Shown in pieces: positions 35,115-44,688 of a DNA stretch of 64,000 nucleotides. The first letter of the stretch is position 1; each line of letters begins with the position of its first letter. The notes beneath the pieces are model-generated. The model was not told the origin of the DNA, did no database searches, and saw only the letters and a program-made list of their open reading frames with translations. The position numbers and the translations under genes were made by a program. The stretch spans positions 1 to 64,000 of the forward strand of contig NZ_LQOY01000016.1 in the NCBI RefSeq assembly GCF_002101675.1, in the 5' to 3' direction. This stretch comes from Mycobacterium gordonae. Lineage in GTDB: Bacteria; Actinomycetota; Actinomycetes; Mycobacteriales; Mycobacteriaceae.

Positions 35115-35138
35115 TGTGATAGCGCATGCGATATCACA
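35115..35138. terminator. 24-bp near-perfect palindrome between convergent genes
   Basis: TGTGATA and TATCACA form the outer arms and CGCATGCG the centre; only one base pair is mismatched across 24 bases (35115-35138). It lies between the stops of ldtB and the MPT64/RsiV-like gene, so a bidirectional terminator is the simplest reading. The spacing of TGTGA and TCACA is 14, not the 6 needed for a CRP site. Confidence 0.45.
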
Positions 35139-35149
35139 GTCAGCGGCAT

Positions 35150-35917
35150 CTACACCCGCAGCACCGAACCCAGCGCCGACAGCGGCACGTGCGCTTCGAC
35201 GGTGCCGCCGTCCATGTACCACTGCTGGGCGCCGGGGGTGAAGTCGATCGGTTCGTCATGTCCCACCGGATAGTCGGGCATGTAGATAATCAGCTCGTCC
35301 GGCGTCAGCGCCCAGGCCCGGTACGCCCCGGAGTAGACCTTGTCCGGCGTCCAGCGGTCGGGAAGGAACGGATAGGTCCCCGGGTCATGCGGCGGCGCAG
35401 CCTGATTGAGCGCGGTCTCGATGTACGGCTGAGCCAGCGGCGGTAGGGCGGTCAGCGGGTTGCCGTTGGTCAGGTCGGCCAGCTGCACGCGCCGGCCGCC
35501 CGCCATGTCGAAGGTGAAGGTGCGGTAGGCGTTGTTGGGACGCGGGCCGTCGGCATGGTAGTCCTCGTGGAAGACGGCGCTGAGCAGGTTGCCGTGTTGG
35601 AAGACCTGATAGTTCTCCTCACCGTAACTGTCGGCGACCATGTGCGCATTGGCCTTTCGCCAGTTGCCGACCAGGGTCCGCAGGTAGTCGCGGATCACTG
35701 GTCCCGTCGTGGGGTTGTCCACCAGCTCGCCCGGCACCGCAATCTTGATGTCGCGCACCGCGTTGCGCTCGGAGGTCACCGTCGTATGGCAGTACTGTCC
35801 GTCCCAACCGCCGCCGAGCTCGCCGCAGAACGAGTCCGCCGAAGCCTGTGCGGCCGGCACGCCGAAAACCGTCGCCGCGGCGGTCAGTAGCGATGCCGCG
35901 AAGGTCCTTGTGATCAC
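35150..35917 (-). CDS. MPT64/RsiV-like (DUF3298) secreted protein
   Basis: A 255-aa exported protein. The signal peptide is VITRTFAASLLTAAATVFG with cleavage near AQASA. The mature part starts with SFCGELGGGW, as in MPT64-like proteins, and holds FHEDYHADGPRPNNAYRTF, typical of the DUF3298/RsiV C-terminal fold. MPT64 is a secreted immunogen of mycobacteria with an analogous domain. Start GTG (complement of 35915-35917) follows the Mce-associated gene by 17 bases, so it may be the last gene of the mce transcript. Function unknown. Confidence 0.75.
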   Translation of the reverse strand: MITRTFAASLLTAAATVFGVPAAQASADSFCGELGGGWDGQYCHTTVTSERNAVRDIKIAVPGELVDNPTTGPVIRDYLRTLVGNWRKANAHMVADSYGEENYQVFQHGNLLSAVFHEDYHADGPRPNNAYRTFTFDMAGGRRVQLADLTNGNPLTALPPLAQPYIETALNQAAPPHDPGTYPFLPDRWTPDKVYSGAYRAWALTPDELIIYMPDYPVGHDEPIDFTPGAQQWYMDGGTVEAHVPLSALGSVLRV

Positions 35918-35934
35918 TGTCGGCTCCGAATCGC

Positions 35935-36606
35935 TTACAGCAGCTGGACTTTGCTGGCGCGCCAGCGGCCGTCGACCTTCTCCATCGTCATCTTGATTCT
36001 GCTGCGGTCGATGCGCGGATCTGGCACTGCCATGTTGGCCACGGTCTGATCGATGAACACCAGCACCACAACCTTGTTGGCGGTTTCCGAGGCGATCGCC
36101 GAATCCACCACCACTCCGTGCGCGGTGGCTTTGTTGTCGATCAGCAGCTGCCGAAGTTGCACACTGGACTGGGTGTACATGTCCTTGAACTCGCCGGTGG
36201 CACCGTCGAGCACCTGGCGGAAGTTCTCGTCGACATTGTTGGAATCGATGCTCGTCAGCACCCCGGCGTACTTGATTGCCGCCTGCTGGGCTTCCTGGCC
36301 GGCTACTTTCACCTGGTGCGCCTGCCATTGCAGCCAGCCGAGGTAGCCCGAAACCGCCAGGGAGGCAGCCAACAAGACCGGAAGGACACTACGGCGCAAG
36401 TAGTGGCGCCAGGGTCGGTTGAACCGCTTGGGCTTTTCCTTGCGGCTCAGTAGTAGCGACCCCTCGTCCTCCTCGTCGGTGTCTTCCTCGTCGGTGTCTT
36501 CCTCGCCGGTGTCTTCGTCGGCGGTGGCGGTGGGACCCTCCGCCGGGACGTCTTCGGCGACCTTCGTCTCCTCGGCGTCGACTTCGTTCTCAGTCGTAGC
36601 GGTCAC
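35935..36606 (-). CDS. Mce-associated membrane protein
   Basis: A 223-aa protein of the Mce-associated (Mas) group found downstream of mce operons, thought to stabilise the Mce transporter at the membrane. The first 60 residues are very acidic with repeated EEDTDEED, then a basic patch, one membrane helix (VLPVLLAASLAVSGYLGW) and a globular NTF2-like part (DENFRQVLDGATGEFKD). GTG at 36606 is preferred because GAGGAG lies 6 bases upstream; the ATG at 36612 would sit directly against that ribosome site. It is 25 bases after mceF. Confidence 0.85.
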   Translation of the reverse strand: MTATTENEVDAEETKVAEDVPAEGPTATADEDTGEEDTDEEDTDEEDEGSLLLSRKEKPKRFNRPWRHYLRRSVLPVLLAASLAVSGYLGWLQWQAHQVKVAGQEAQQAAIKYAGVLTSIDSNNVDENFRQVLDGATGEFKDMYTQSSVQLRQLLIDNKATAHGVVVDSAIASETANKVVVLVFIDQTVANMAVPDPRIDRSRIKMTMEKVDGRWRASKVQLL

Positions 36607-36631
36607 TGTCATCTCCTCGTGCTGGATGGGC

Positions 36632-37882
36632 TCAGTGTGGCGGTTCGATCGGCAAGGACGGCCCCCCGTAGGGCGTGGGAATCGTGAAGCGGCCCCGCGG
36701 AGTTGGATCCGTCCTGCGTCCCAGGTCCGCCCCGGGCGGTGGGCCCGCGGTGTCGTCGCCGCCGGGTCGCGGCGCGTTCTTGGCGCCGCGGATACCGACT
36801 CCCGGGTCGTCGTCGCGGCAGTAGGTGTACATGAACGGTTCGTAGTAATCGGCCGCCGACGGCGGATGCGACGGCGTGCCGTAGTCGCACGCATAGCGGG
36901 GGTAGAGCTCGGCCGTCGCCCACACGCCGTGGTCGTGGAATGAACTGGCCACCGCATCCAACACGGATCCGCGATAGTCAGGGAACAGTGCGTTGAGCGC
37001 CGGCACCCGCAGATAAAGCAGTTGCGAGGCGGTGGCCAGACTGCCCAGCAGCGCCACCATGGTCTCGGAGTTGTCGGCGAACAGGCTGTCGATGGCGCCC
37101 AGCGCCTGCGGTGTCTGGGCGGTCAGGCGCCGGTAGCCGTCCTGCATCCTGGCGACGCCGGCCAGGGTCCGGTTGAGGTCCACGGTGGTGGCGGCCAGTC
37201 CCGCGTTCTTGTCGGCCGCCAGGGTCAGCACCACCCGACTGGTCCGCAGAATGCTCGTCGTTTCGGGTAGCACCGAGTCCAGTGTCGACAACAGCATGGT
37301 GCCACCGTCGACGATGGCGGCCAGTTTGCCAGGGCCCTCCTTGCTCAAGCTCAGTTCCTTCTTGATCAGCTCGAGCTTGCGCGGATCGACCTGGGCCAGT
37401 AGCCCGTCGGCGTCACCGAGCAGTTGGGCCAGGCTCACCGGGACGCTGGTGCGGTCGAGCCCGATGACGCTGCCGTCACGCAGGTAGGGGCCGGCGTCGG
37501 ATTCGGCTTCGAAGTTGATGTACTGCTCGCCGGCCGGCGACAGGGCCGACACGTGGACCGCGGCGTTCGCGGGAATCCGTACCTGTGAGGTGATGCTGGC
37601 AATGGCGTCCACGCCACGGTCGGTGATGCGTAGCGAATCCACGCTGCCGATCCGCACGCCGCGCAGTGCGACGTCCTGATTTGGCAGCAGGCCACCGGAT
37701 TCCGGCAATTGCACGGTGACCTTGTACGTCGAAGCGAACGGCTTCACCCGCAGTGCGCCGATCAGCAGGTAGGTGGTGGCGACGACCAGGGTCAGCACCA
37801 GGCCGGCCACCGACAGCCAGACCTGGCGGTGGTGGGCGGCCCGTACCCCGCGGACGATTGCGCTTGCTGCGGAGTCGATCAC
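36632..37882 (-). CDS. mceF: Mce-family protein MceF
   Basis: A 416-aa sixth Mce substrate-binding subunit of a mammalian-cell-entry lipid importer. One N-terminal membrane helix (LSVAGLVLTLVVATTYLLIG) precedes the MlaD-like domain (about 45-120), a helical needle-forming stretch (about 140-300), and a polar proline/glycine-rich tail (GAKNAPRPGGDD). The start GTG at 37882 overlaps the mceE stop (GTGA). A longer upstream frame exists but the overlap and helix position fix this start. Confidence 0.93.
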   Translation of the reverse strand: MIDSAASAIVRGVRAAHHRQVWLSVAGLVLTLVVATTYLLIGALRVKPFASTYKVTVQLPESGGLLPNQDVALRGVRIGSVDSLRITDRGVDAIASITSQVRIPANAAVHVSALSPAGEQYINFEAESDAGPYLRDGSVIGLDRTSVPVSLAQLLGDADGLLAQVDPRKLELIKKELSLSKEGPGKLAAIVDGGTMLLSTLDSVLPETTSILRTSRVVLTLAADKNAGLAATTVDLNRTLAGVARMQDGYRRLTAQTPQALGAIDSLFADNSETMVALLGSLATASQLLYLRVPALNALFPDYRGSVLDAVASSFHDHGVWATAELYPRYACDYGTPSHPPSAADYYEPFMYTYCRDDDPGVGIRGAKNAPRPGGDDTAGPPPGADLGRRTDPTPRGRFTIPTPYGGPSLPIEPPH

Positions 37883-39075
37883 GGTGGTGGTCCCGATGGT
37901 CCAGGAGCGACGAGGAGGCCACCCGGTACGTTCGGGTCCGGGATCACCGGAACCTGTGGCGAGTTCGGGCCCCGCCCGACAACACGTTCCTGCAACCGCC
38001 ACAGCGTGTACTTCAGCGAACCGATGAACTCGTTCCAGGTGAACCTGGTCGGACCATGCAGGCCACGGTCGCCCGGAAAGCCGATGTCCGGTATCGATCC
38101 CAGGATCAGCTGGTCCACCCCGACGTGCACCGAAATAGCGTTCCCCGCAGTGGATTTGACCAGAGCGGGAATCATCCGGTTCAAAGGTAGCCAGCTGGTC
38201 TCGGGGCTTACCGCGACGTCGTTGGCGGCGCCGGCGATGGTGTTCAGGTCACGGATCACGCTGCGCCCGCTGGTGTCGGTGCCGCTCAGGGAGGGGAAGC
38301 GGGCTAGCAGCCTGCTCGTGTCACCGACCTGCACCACGAGGTTGGACAGCTCGGTGGTGTTGGCGGCCAAGGCGCTCATGGCTGGGTCGGCTGCGGCCAT
38401 CACGTCGGTGAGAGTCTGGTTCTTGGCGTCGAGTTCCCGGCTGAGGCGCGACAATTCGGTCAAGGCGCCCGAAATCTGGCCGGACCGTGCGTCCATGGTG
38501 CCCAGCAATTGATTGGATTTGCGGACCAGGTCGCCGAACGCGTGGCCCTGGTCCCCGGTGGCCTTGCCGAACCCGTTGATGATGTTGGTGAAGTTGCGCA
38601 CCGCGCCGCCGTTCACCAGGATCGCGGCCGAACTCAGGACCGATTCGACGGTTGCCGCCGCGCTCGTCGAATCCAGTCCGATGGTGTCGCCGTTGCGCAG
38701 CATCGGTGTGTCCGGCGCGGGTTCGGCGGGCGGGCGTACCGACACGAACACGTCTCCCAACGGTGTGGCGGTTCGCAATTCGGCGGTACTGCCCCGTGGC
38801 AGCAGCACGCCGTCGCGGATGCGCAGCGTGGTGACCGCGGTGTAGTCGCGCGCCACCATCGACTCGACCTGTCCGACGTCAGCGCCGGCAAGTTTCACCT
38901 TGGCGTTCATCGGCAGGTTGAGCGCGTTGGCGAAGACCGCGGTCAGTTGGTATCCGCCCGACCCCAGGCCGGGGGCCGGAAGGGGAAGGCTAGCAAGGCC
39001 ATTCGTAGCGCAACCGGAGGTGAGCAACACCGCCGCGGCGATCGCGGCGGCGGCCCGTGCCTTGGTGCTCGTCAT
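37879..39075 (-). CDS. mceE: Mce-family lipoprotein MceE
   Basis: A 398-aa Mce lipoprotein subunit. The signal peptide ends in the lipobox LTSGC with C22 as the lipidated residue, as expected for MceE subunits. The MlaD domain (about 40-115; QLTAVFANALNLPMNAKVKLAG) and a helical part follow. The C-terminal tail is proline-rich (VPVIPDPNVPGG). It overlaps mceD by 4 bases (ATGA) and mceF by 4, so translation is coupled throughout. Confidence 0.94.
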   Translation of the reverse strand: MTSTKARAAAAIAAAVLLTSGCATNGLASLPLPAPGLGSGGYQLTAVFANALNLPMNAKVKLAGADVGQVESMVARDYTAVTTLRIRDGVLLPRGSTAELRTATPLGDVFVSVRPPAEPAPDTPMLRNGDTIGLDSTSAAATVESVLSSAAILVNGGAVRNFTNIINGFGKATGDQGHAFGDLVRKSNQLLGTMDARSGQISGALTELSRLSRELDAKNQTLTDVMAAADPAMSALAANTTELSNLVVQVGDTSRLLARFPSLSGTDTSGRSVIRDLNTIAGAANDVAVSPETSWLPLNRMIPALVKSTAGNAISVHVGVDQLILGSIPDIGFPGDRGLHGPTRFTWNEFIGSLKYTLWRLQERVVGRGPNSPQVPVIPDPNVPGGLLVAPGPSGPPP

Positions 39076-40178
39076 TTCTGGCCCATCGCCGCCAGGCCGT
39101 CCAACACGTACGTCAAGCCGAAGTCGGGCCCGAAGTCCTGCACCGTGCCGGTGCTGCAGCCGAGTTGGCGCAAGCCCATCAGGTTGCAGACTTCCTTGGT
39201 CAGCTGGCTGTCGAAGATCATCCGGTCGGTCAGGAAATGGGCACGCACCGCACCGTTCTCCCGATCCACCATGTTGTAGGCGTTGTCGGCCAACATGGGT
39301 GCCACGTCCAGTGTTTCGGCGAGTTCTCGACGCCGGTCGACCAGCGTCGTCGCCAGCTTGTTGCCGTTCAGGGCGGCCTGCCGGATGGTGTCGCGGTTGG
39401 CGTCGAGCAGTTCGCCCGTCCGCTGGACCAGTTGGTCGAGCTTTCTGCCGGTGCTGCCCGTACCGAGGTCCTCGTCGGCCAGGATCTGACTGACCTGGTG
39501 GATGGTGGCGGCGAAGTCGCGAAGCTTGCCGTCGTTGCTGGCGGCGGCCTCGAACAGGGAGCTGATGTTTTTGATGATCGCGGTGATCTGCTGGCGGGTC
39601 TGCGCCCCCCCGTCGCTGCTCAGCCGCAGCGCCCGCGACAATTCGTCGAGCGCGCCCTTGATTTTTTCGCCATTGCCGTCCAGGACTCGACTGCCGCCGT
39701 TGAGCACGTCGGCCAGCGGACCCCCGCCGTGCCCGTCACCCTCGAGCGACTTGGTGACCTTGTCCAAAACGGCCAGCACGCGGCTGAATTCGACGGGAGT
39801 CCGGGTGCGGGTCAGCCCGATGGTGTCGTGGTTCTCCAGCACCGGGCCGCCGCGGTAGGGCGGGGTCAGCTCGACCTGCCGGTCGGTGAGGATCGACGTC
39901 GACACGGTGACGGCTTGAGCGTTCGCAGGGACTTTGACGTCACGATCGACGGTGAACTGAACCTCGACATAGCCGCCTCTGGGCGTGATCTTGGTGACCT
40001 TGCCGACCGGCATCCCCAGCACCGCCACGACGTTGCCCTCGTATAGACCTGACGCGCTGTCGAATTGGGCGGTCACCGTGATCGGGTCCTTCTTGCCGGC
40101 CAGGTACCACCACCCGGTTCCGATCATGGCGACGACCACCGCCACGACGGCGATGACGGTGATGACCCGGCCCCTCAC
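39072..40178 (-). CDS. mceD: Mce-family protein MceD
   Basis: A 368-aa Mce subunit with one N-terminal membrane helix (VITVIAVVAVVVAMIGTGWWY), the MlaD domain with TAQFDSASGLYEGNVVAVLGMPVGKV, and a long helical region. It lacks the long proline-rich C-terminal tail seen in Mce1D. The start GTG at 40178 overlaps the mceC stop. It belongs to the import complex with the YrbE permeases; substrate unknown. Confidence 0.93.
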   Translation of the reverse strand: MRGRVITVIAVVAVVVAMIGTGWWYLAGKKDPITVTAQFDSASGLYEGNVVAVLGMPVGKVTKITPRGGYVEVQFTVDRDVKVPANAQAVTVSTSILTDRQVELTPPYRGGPVLENHDTIGLTRTRTPVEFSRVLAVLDKVTKSLEGDGHGGGPLADVLNGGSRVLDGNGEKIKGALDELSRALRLSSDGGAQTRQQITAIIKNISSLFEAAASNDGKLRDFAATIHQVSQILADEDLGTGSTGRKLDQLVQRTGELLDANRDTIRQAALNGNKLATTLVDRRRELAETLDVAPMLADNAYNMVDRENGAVRAHFLTDRMIFDSQLTKEVCNLMGLRQLGCSTGTVQDFGPDFGLTYVLDGLAAMGQK

Positions 40179-41215
40179 TTGCAGTCCTTGTAGTACGGGA
40201 TCATGCCGAATTGCTGGGCGCGGCCACTGATCGCGCACATCCACGAGTCGACGAGCAGTGCGCTGGGGGCGTTGAAGCTGACTGCGTTGGCGTCACCGGT
40301 CAGGTTGGCCGCCTCCCGCATGAAGATTGGAGTGATCTGCAGCAGGTCGCGCAGCAGATCATCGTGTTGAGCCATCATGTCGGTGAACTCACGCATGTCT
40401 TTGAGCAGCACCTCGACTCCGGAGCGGTCGTTCACCACGACCTGGTGCATGGTGTCGACGAGGCTGGTGAGAGACCGCATCATCGCGTGGAAGACGGCTC
40501 GGCGGGCCACGAACTGACCGAGCAGATCTTGGGCCTGGTTGACGACATTGCCGATGCTGGATTGCTGTCGTCGCAGGGTGTTGGTGACCTGTTCGGTGCT
40601 CTTGAGCAGTTGTCCGAGTTGGTCACGGCGCGTGGCGATGATCTCCGAGAGCGTGTCGATGTTGTGCATCGCCTCGGGCACCACGGCGGGCAGGCCCTCG
40701 AGTTGCTTGCCCAGCACGGCCAGCGATTGCGCGAACCGGTCAGAGTCGACCTGTTCGAAAGTCGTTGTGGCGTCCTGCAATGCCGCCTGCAGGTCGTAGG
40801 GAACCTCGGTGTGCGTCAGGTCGAAGGTGCCGTGGGGCAGCGAACCCGAACCGTCCGGCTGCACGGCGAGGTAGCGCGATCCGAGGATGGTGGTGACTTT
40901 GATCGAGGCCTTGGAATCGCGGCCCAGCGCGACGTCGTCGCGAATCTTCAGCCCCGCCGCGACGTGGTCGCCGTCGAGTTTCATGCTGGTGACCTCGCCG
41001 ACCGGTATGCCAGCCACGGTGACCGGGTTACCGGGCCGCAGCGAGGCCGCCTGCAGGAACTCGGCGGTGTAGTGCTTGTATCCGGCCCCCAGGGCATGCA
41101 CGACCAGCATGGCGCCGATCAGCACCGCCACCACGGCAACCGCCGACAGACCCAGCCAGAGCGGGTTGTAGTGTTCCAACGGACGTTTTCGCAGTCTCGA
41201 GAACAGCTCAGCCAC
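40175..41215 (-). CDS. mceC: Mce-family protein MceC
   Basis: A 346-aa Mce subunit: N-terminal helix (LGLSAVAVVAVLIGAMLVVHAL), MlaD domain with AEFLQAASLRPGNPVTVAGIPVGEV, and helical rod. It is short for an MceC because it has no proline-rich tail; here that tail is on MceA instead. GTG start at 41215 overlaps mceB by 8 bases. Confidence 0.93.
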   Translation of the reverse strand: MAELFSRLRKRPLEHYNPLWLGLSAVAVVAVLIGAMLVVHALGAGYKHYTAEFLQAASLRPGNPVTVAGIPVGEVTSMKLDGDHVAAGLKIRDDVALGRDSKASIKVTTILGSRYLAVQPDGSGSLPHGTFDLTHTEVPYDLQAALQDATTTFEQVDSDRFAQSLAVLGKQLEGLPAVVPEAMHNIDTLSEIIATRRDQLGQLLKSTEQVTNTLRRQQSSIGNVVNQAQDLLGQFVARRAVFHAMMRSLTSLVDTMHQVVVNDRSGVEVLLKDMREFTDMMAQHDDLLRDLLQITPIFMREAANLTGDANAVSFNAPSALLVDSWMCAISGRAQQFGMIPYYKDCK

Positions 41216-42272
41216 CTGAGCCCCCGTCCGTATTTCGGCAGCGGGGGGTGTGCCACGCCTTGTTGCCTGGTGTTGCGGCGTTGACGATGATCGGCACCAC
41301 GTCGTTGAGGCCAGGAAAGAACCCGAACATGTTCAGGTCGCACAGGTAGGCGTTGCCGTAGGCGCCCTGGTTGCCCACCCGGACAAGCCCTTTCAACAAC
41401 AGGGGAATGTTGTCGCCGAAGAAGGCCACCTGCGGTTCCACATCCATCAGGTGCCGGGACACGCCGGGGCGGCGGTCGATGAATTCCCGGAGTGCAGGGT
41501 AGTCCTGCTCGGCGGCCACCGAGAGGTTGCTCACCAGTCGCGACAGGGATCCCATGGAGGTCACCAACTCCGGACGGCGTTGGTCCAGCGCGGCGACCAC
41601 GTCACGGGTCTGCGTGATCACCCCGTCGATGTCGGCGTTCTGCGCGGCGAGGCTGACGACCACCTTGTTGAGGTTGGTGATCACATCGCCCAGCGCCTGA
41701 TCTCTGCCGGCGAAAGTCTCAGTGAGGGTGGATGTCTGGCTGATCAGCGTGGCAAGCGATGAGGTGTCACCCTGCAGCGACTCGATGACGCCCTTGGTCA
41801 GGTTGTCGGCATCGCGCGGATTGAGCAGACTGAACAGCGGCTCGTAGCCGTTGAGCAGCGCGGTGACGTCGAAGGACGGCTCGGTGCGCTGCAGTGGGAT
41901 GGTGGCGCCCGGTGGGAGCTCCGTTTGACTGCCTTCCTTGCCGAGGGACAGGCCGAGGTAACGCTGGCCGACGATGTTCTGGTAGGTCACCGAGGCGACG
42001 GTGTTGCCGAACAGGTGCTGTTCGGTCTGCACCACGAACGACACCTTCGCCAATTTGCCGTCCAGTTCCACCTTTTCGACCCGGCCGACCCGGACGCCCG
42101 CCATCCGGACGTCGTCGCCCTCGCGCAGCCCGTACACGTCGGTGAACACCGCCGAGTAGGACGCCGTGGTGCCGGCGACGTCGCGTCGCAGGCTCACGTA
42201 CACCAGCCAGGTCAAAGTCAGCGCGATGACCATGAACAGGGTCAGGCCGATCAGGGGGCCCCGGAACTTCAC
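41208..42272 (-). CDS. mceB: Mce-family protein MceB
   Basis: A 354-aa Mce subunit. The N-terminal membrane helix is PLIGLTLFMVIALTLTWLVYV, the MlaD domain contains AVFTDVYGLREGDDVRMAGVRVGRVEKVEL, and the C-terminal part has the FPGLNDVVPIIVNA segment common in MceB. GTG start at 42272 overlaps the mceA stop by 4 bases. It acts as part of the hexameric lipid shuttle. Confidence 0.94.
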   Translation of the reverse strand: MKFRGPLIGLTLFMVIALTLTWLVYVSLRRDVAGTTASYSAVFTDVYGLREGDDVRMAGVRVGRVEKVELDGKLAKVSFVVQTEQHLFGNTVASVTYQNIVGQRYLGLSLGKEGSQTELPPGATIPLQRTEPSFDVTALLNGYEPLFSLLNPRDADNLTKGVIESLQGDTSSLATLISQTSTLTETFAGRDQALGDVITNLNKVVVSLAAQNADIDGVITQTRDVVAALDQRRPELVTSMGSLSRLVSNLSVAAEQDYPALREFIDRRPGVSRHLMDVEPQVAFFGDNIPLLLKGLVRVGNQGAYGNAYLCDLNMFGFFPGLNDVVPIIVNAATPGNKAWHTPRCRNTDGGSGG

Positions 42273-43813
42273 TGGGCACCCCCCACCAGCGACACGGTGG
42301 TGCCCCGCGCCACCGGGCCCAGCAGGATCTCCGTGGCGGCAGTGGCCGGGCGTCCGGTGATCACGCCCAGCATCGTGCGCTCGTAGTCACTGCCAACCGG
42401 TCCGACGGTCCCGCCGTAGGACGACGGCACCGACCCGGCGGCCGGCGGACCCAGCAACGGCGGAGGCGCTACCGGACCGTGCGCTGGGGGCGATGGGTCC
42501 GGGTTGTCCGGGTCGGCTCCGGTCCGAATTGGTGGTGCCGGTGAAATAAAGGGCGGCAGAGGGGGATTGGGGTCGTTGAGGTTGGGTGGCGGGTTGACCA
42601 GCGGTGGGCCGACAGCCACCAGATTGCCGTCGGGGCCGACCACCGTGCCCGGCGGCGGAGCCAGATCCTTCGGTGGCTGATAGTTCTGCGGCAGCAGCAC
42701 GTCCGGCAGGTCAGGTTTGTTGGGGACCAGCGGCGCGGTGTAGCAGCTGGGGCCCTTCAACTCGCCGTACCGCGGGCAGTCTGCACGGCTGTAGGCGAAG
42801 GTCTGGGTGAATGAGATCCTGACCCGCATGTTCCCGACTCCGAGTTCTGGCACCCAGACTTCTTCCATGAATTTCCTGGCCAGGTTGTCGAGTTTGGCCA
42901 CCGCGGGCACGAAGTTGTTCGACCGCATCGCCAGTACGCCGAGCACGGGCGTCATCTCGGTAGAGATCCTGATCAGCTGATCCATGTGGTTGTCGAACGA
43001 CTGGCGGGTGGTGCCGACCGTGTTCTGCGCGCCGGTCAGCAGCGAGGTCAGCTGTCCGCGCGTTTCGGCGAAGGTCTGCATCGGTTGCACCGCCTCGTGC
43101 AGTGCGTCGAGCAGGTCCGGGGCGGTGGACTGCAGCCCCCGGGCGGCCTCCAGCAGCGCCGACACCGTCGATGGGCCCGCATCGGTGCTGACGATCGAAT
43201 TGAGTTGGTCGATAAGCCGATTGAGTTGTGAGCCGCTGTTCAGCAGCGCGGTCCGGCGATGATCGGTGGCGGCCGCCAGCGCCGCCAGGATGCCCACCGA
43301 CCGATCGTCGCGACCGCGACCCGCGGCGGCCAACAGATCGCGCAGCTTGCTGACCGTGGTCTGAAAGAGCACGGTCGGCAGGTTCTTGTCTTCCTGAATG
43401 TGCGCACCCGCCCGGATGGCCGCTCCGGGTCCGGTCCCCACCAGCTGCACCGACGAGACCGCGAACACGTTGCTGGGGACCACCCGCGCGGTCACCGCCG
43501 CCGGAATCGACTGGGCGTATTCGGGTTTCAGGTCGATGTGAACGTAGTTGGGCCGGCCGTGTTCAGCGGGCACGACGCTGTTCACCATGCCGACCAGAAC
43601 GCCGTGATACTTCACGTCCGATTTCTGCGGCAGGCCGTCGCCCACGTTGACCAGATGGGCGACGACCCGCACATAGTCGTTGAGCCGCCCTGTCGATTTG
43701 TAGAGCAAGCTCACCGTCAACAGGGCCGCGACGAGGATGACGGCGATACCACAGCCGAGCAGCTGACGATCGGAGGGGCCGCGCCCGTCGATGTCGAAGG
43801 AATTTCCTTTCAC
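42269..43813 (-). CDS. mceA: Mce-family protein MceA with long proline-rich tail
   Basis: A 514-aa Mce subunit, the first in the operon. The helix LLGCGIAVILVAALLTVSLLY leads to the MlaD domain (VAHLVNVGDGLPQKSDVKYHGVLVGMV) and the helical rod. The last 120 or so residues (about 370-490) are rich in proline (PLPPFISPAPP), making it longer than the MceA proteins of mce1-4 as I recall them (about 400-454 aa). The start GTG at 43813 lies 11 bases after yrbEB; a far longer open frame continuing to 45490 is only an out-of-frame reading of the YrbE genes and is rejected. Confidence 0.92.
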   Translation of the reverse strand: MKGNSFDIDGRGPSDRQLLGCGIAVILVAALLTVSLLYKSTGRLNDYVRVVAHLVNVGDGLPQKSDVKYHGVLVGMVNSVVPAEHGRPNYVHIDLKPEYAQSIPAAVTARVVPSNVFAVSSVQLVGTGPGAAIRAGAHIQEDKNLPTVLFQTTVSKLRDLLAAAGRGRDDRSVGILAALAAATDHRRTALLNSGSQLNRLIDQLNSIVSTDAGPSTVSALLEAARGLQSTAPDLLDALHEAVQPMQTFAETRGQLTSLLTGAQNTVGTTRQSFDNHMDQLIRISTEMTPVLGVLAMRSNNFVPAVAKLDNLARKFMEEVWVPELGVGNMRVRISFTQTFAYSRADCPRYGELKGPSCYTAPLVPNKPDLPDVLLPQNYQPPKDLAPPPGTVVGPDGNLVAVGPPLVNPPPNLNDPNPPLPPFISPAPPIRTGADPDNPDPSPPAHGPVAPPPLLGPPAAGSVPSSYGGTVGPVGSDYERTMLGVITGRPATAATEILLGPVARGTTVSLVGGAQ

Positions 43814-43824
43814 CTCGGCCAATC

Positions 43825-44688
43825 TCAGCCACCGAACCTTGCGCCGGCGTCGACTCCCCACAGCGCCATCGTCAGCAGCATATTGACCATGATCATGACG
43901 GTGATGCTGGCCCGCATGCCGTGCCCCGCCGCGACGCCCACGCCCTCGGGACCGCCGCTGGCGTAGAAGCCGTAGTAGCACTGGATCGTCGACGCGATCC
44001 AGACGAAGATGACGGCCTTGACCAAGGAGTACAGAATGTCTTTGCCCGCCAGCATCAACGAGAAGTAGTGCAGGTAGGACCCGGCAGAGCCGCCGCTGCT
44101 GATCTGTACCACCACCTGCGTACTGAGGTAGCCGATAGCCAGACATGCGGCGTAGAGCGGGATCATCGCCATCACCGAGGCGATCAGCCGGGTGGTCACC
44201 AGATACGGGATAGGCCGGATCGCAATGGATTCCATCGCGTCGATCTCCTCGGCGATGCGCATCGAGCCTAGCTGGGCGGTGAACCGGCAACCGCCTTGCA
44301 TCGCAAAGGCCATGGCGGCCATCAGCGGAGCCAACTCGCGGGTATTGACTAGCGAAGACACGAAGCCGGTCGCCGGACCCAGGCCCAGCAGGTCGAGGAA
44401 GTTGTAGCCCTCGATGCCGACCAGCGCTCCCACGGTCATGCCGAGGACCACTGCCACACCGGCGGTTCCGCCGCCCACCACGATCGAGCCGTTGCCCCAG
44501 GTGATGTTGGACAGTAGGCGCAGGAACTCGCCGTTGTACTGCCGCAGGGTGAGGGGGATGGCCGCCAACGCCCGCACGAAGAACACCAGCATGTGGCCCA
44601 GCCTGCTGATCGGCTTGATTCCCCTGCGGTACAACCGGATCACGCGCCCGGTGACGGGCGCCAGTGGTAGGTAGGGAGAGGCGGTCAC
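43825..44688 (-). CDS. yrbEB: YrbE/MlaE-family permease YrbEB
   Basis: A 287-aa MlaE-type membrane permease with five to six hydrophobic segments. The family motif is present: FAMQGGCRFTAQLGSMRIAEEIDAMESIAIRPI, where the EEIDA turn contacts the ATPase. It forms the permease dimer with YrbEA. The start GTG follows the yrbEA stop with no gap. No ATPase (Mkl/MceG) gene is in the window, consistent with a shared distant one in mycobacteria. Confidence 0.95.
   Translation of the reverse strand: MTASPYLPLAPVTGRVIRLYRRGIKPISRLGHMLVFFVRALAAIPLTLRQYNGEFLRLLSNITWGNGSIVVGGGTAGVAVVLGMTVGALVGIEGYNFLDLLGLGPATGFVSSLVNTRELAPLMAAMAFAMQGGCRFTAQLGSMRIAEEIDAMESIAIRPIPYLVTTRLIASVMAMIPLYAACLAIGYLSTQVVVQISSGGSAGSYLHYFSLMLAGKDILYSLVKAVIFVWIASTIQCYYGFYASGGPEGVGVAAGHGMRASITVMIMVNMLLTMALWGVDAGARFGG

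Noticed and set aside
35115..35138. cAMP-CRP binding site (TGTGA...TCACA)
   Set aside because: The half-sites are 14 bases apart instead of 6, and the element lies between convergent 3' ends rather than at a promoter.
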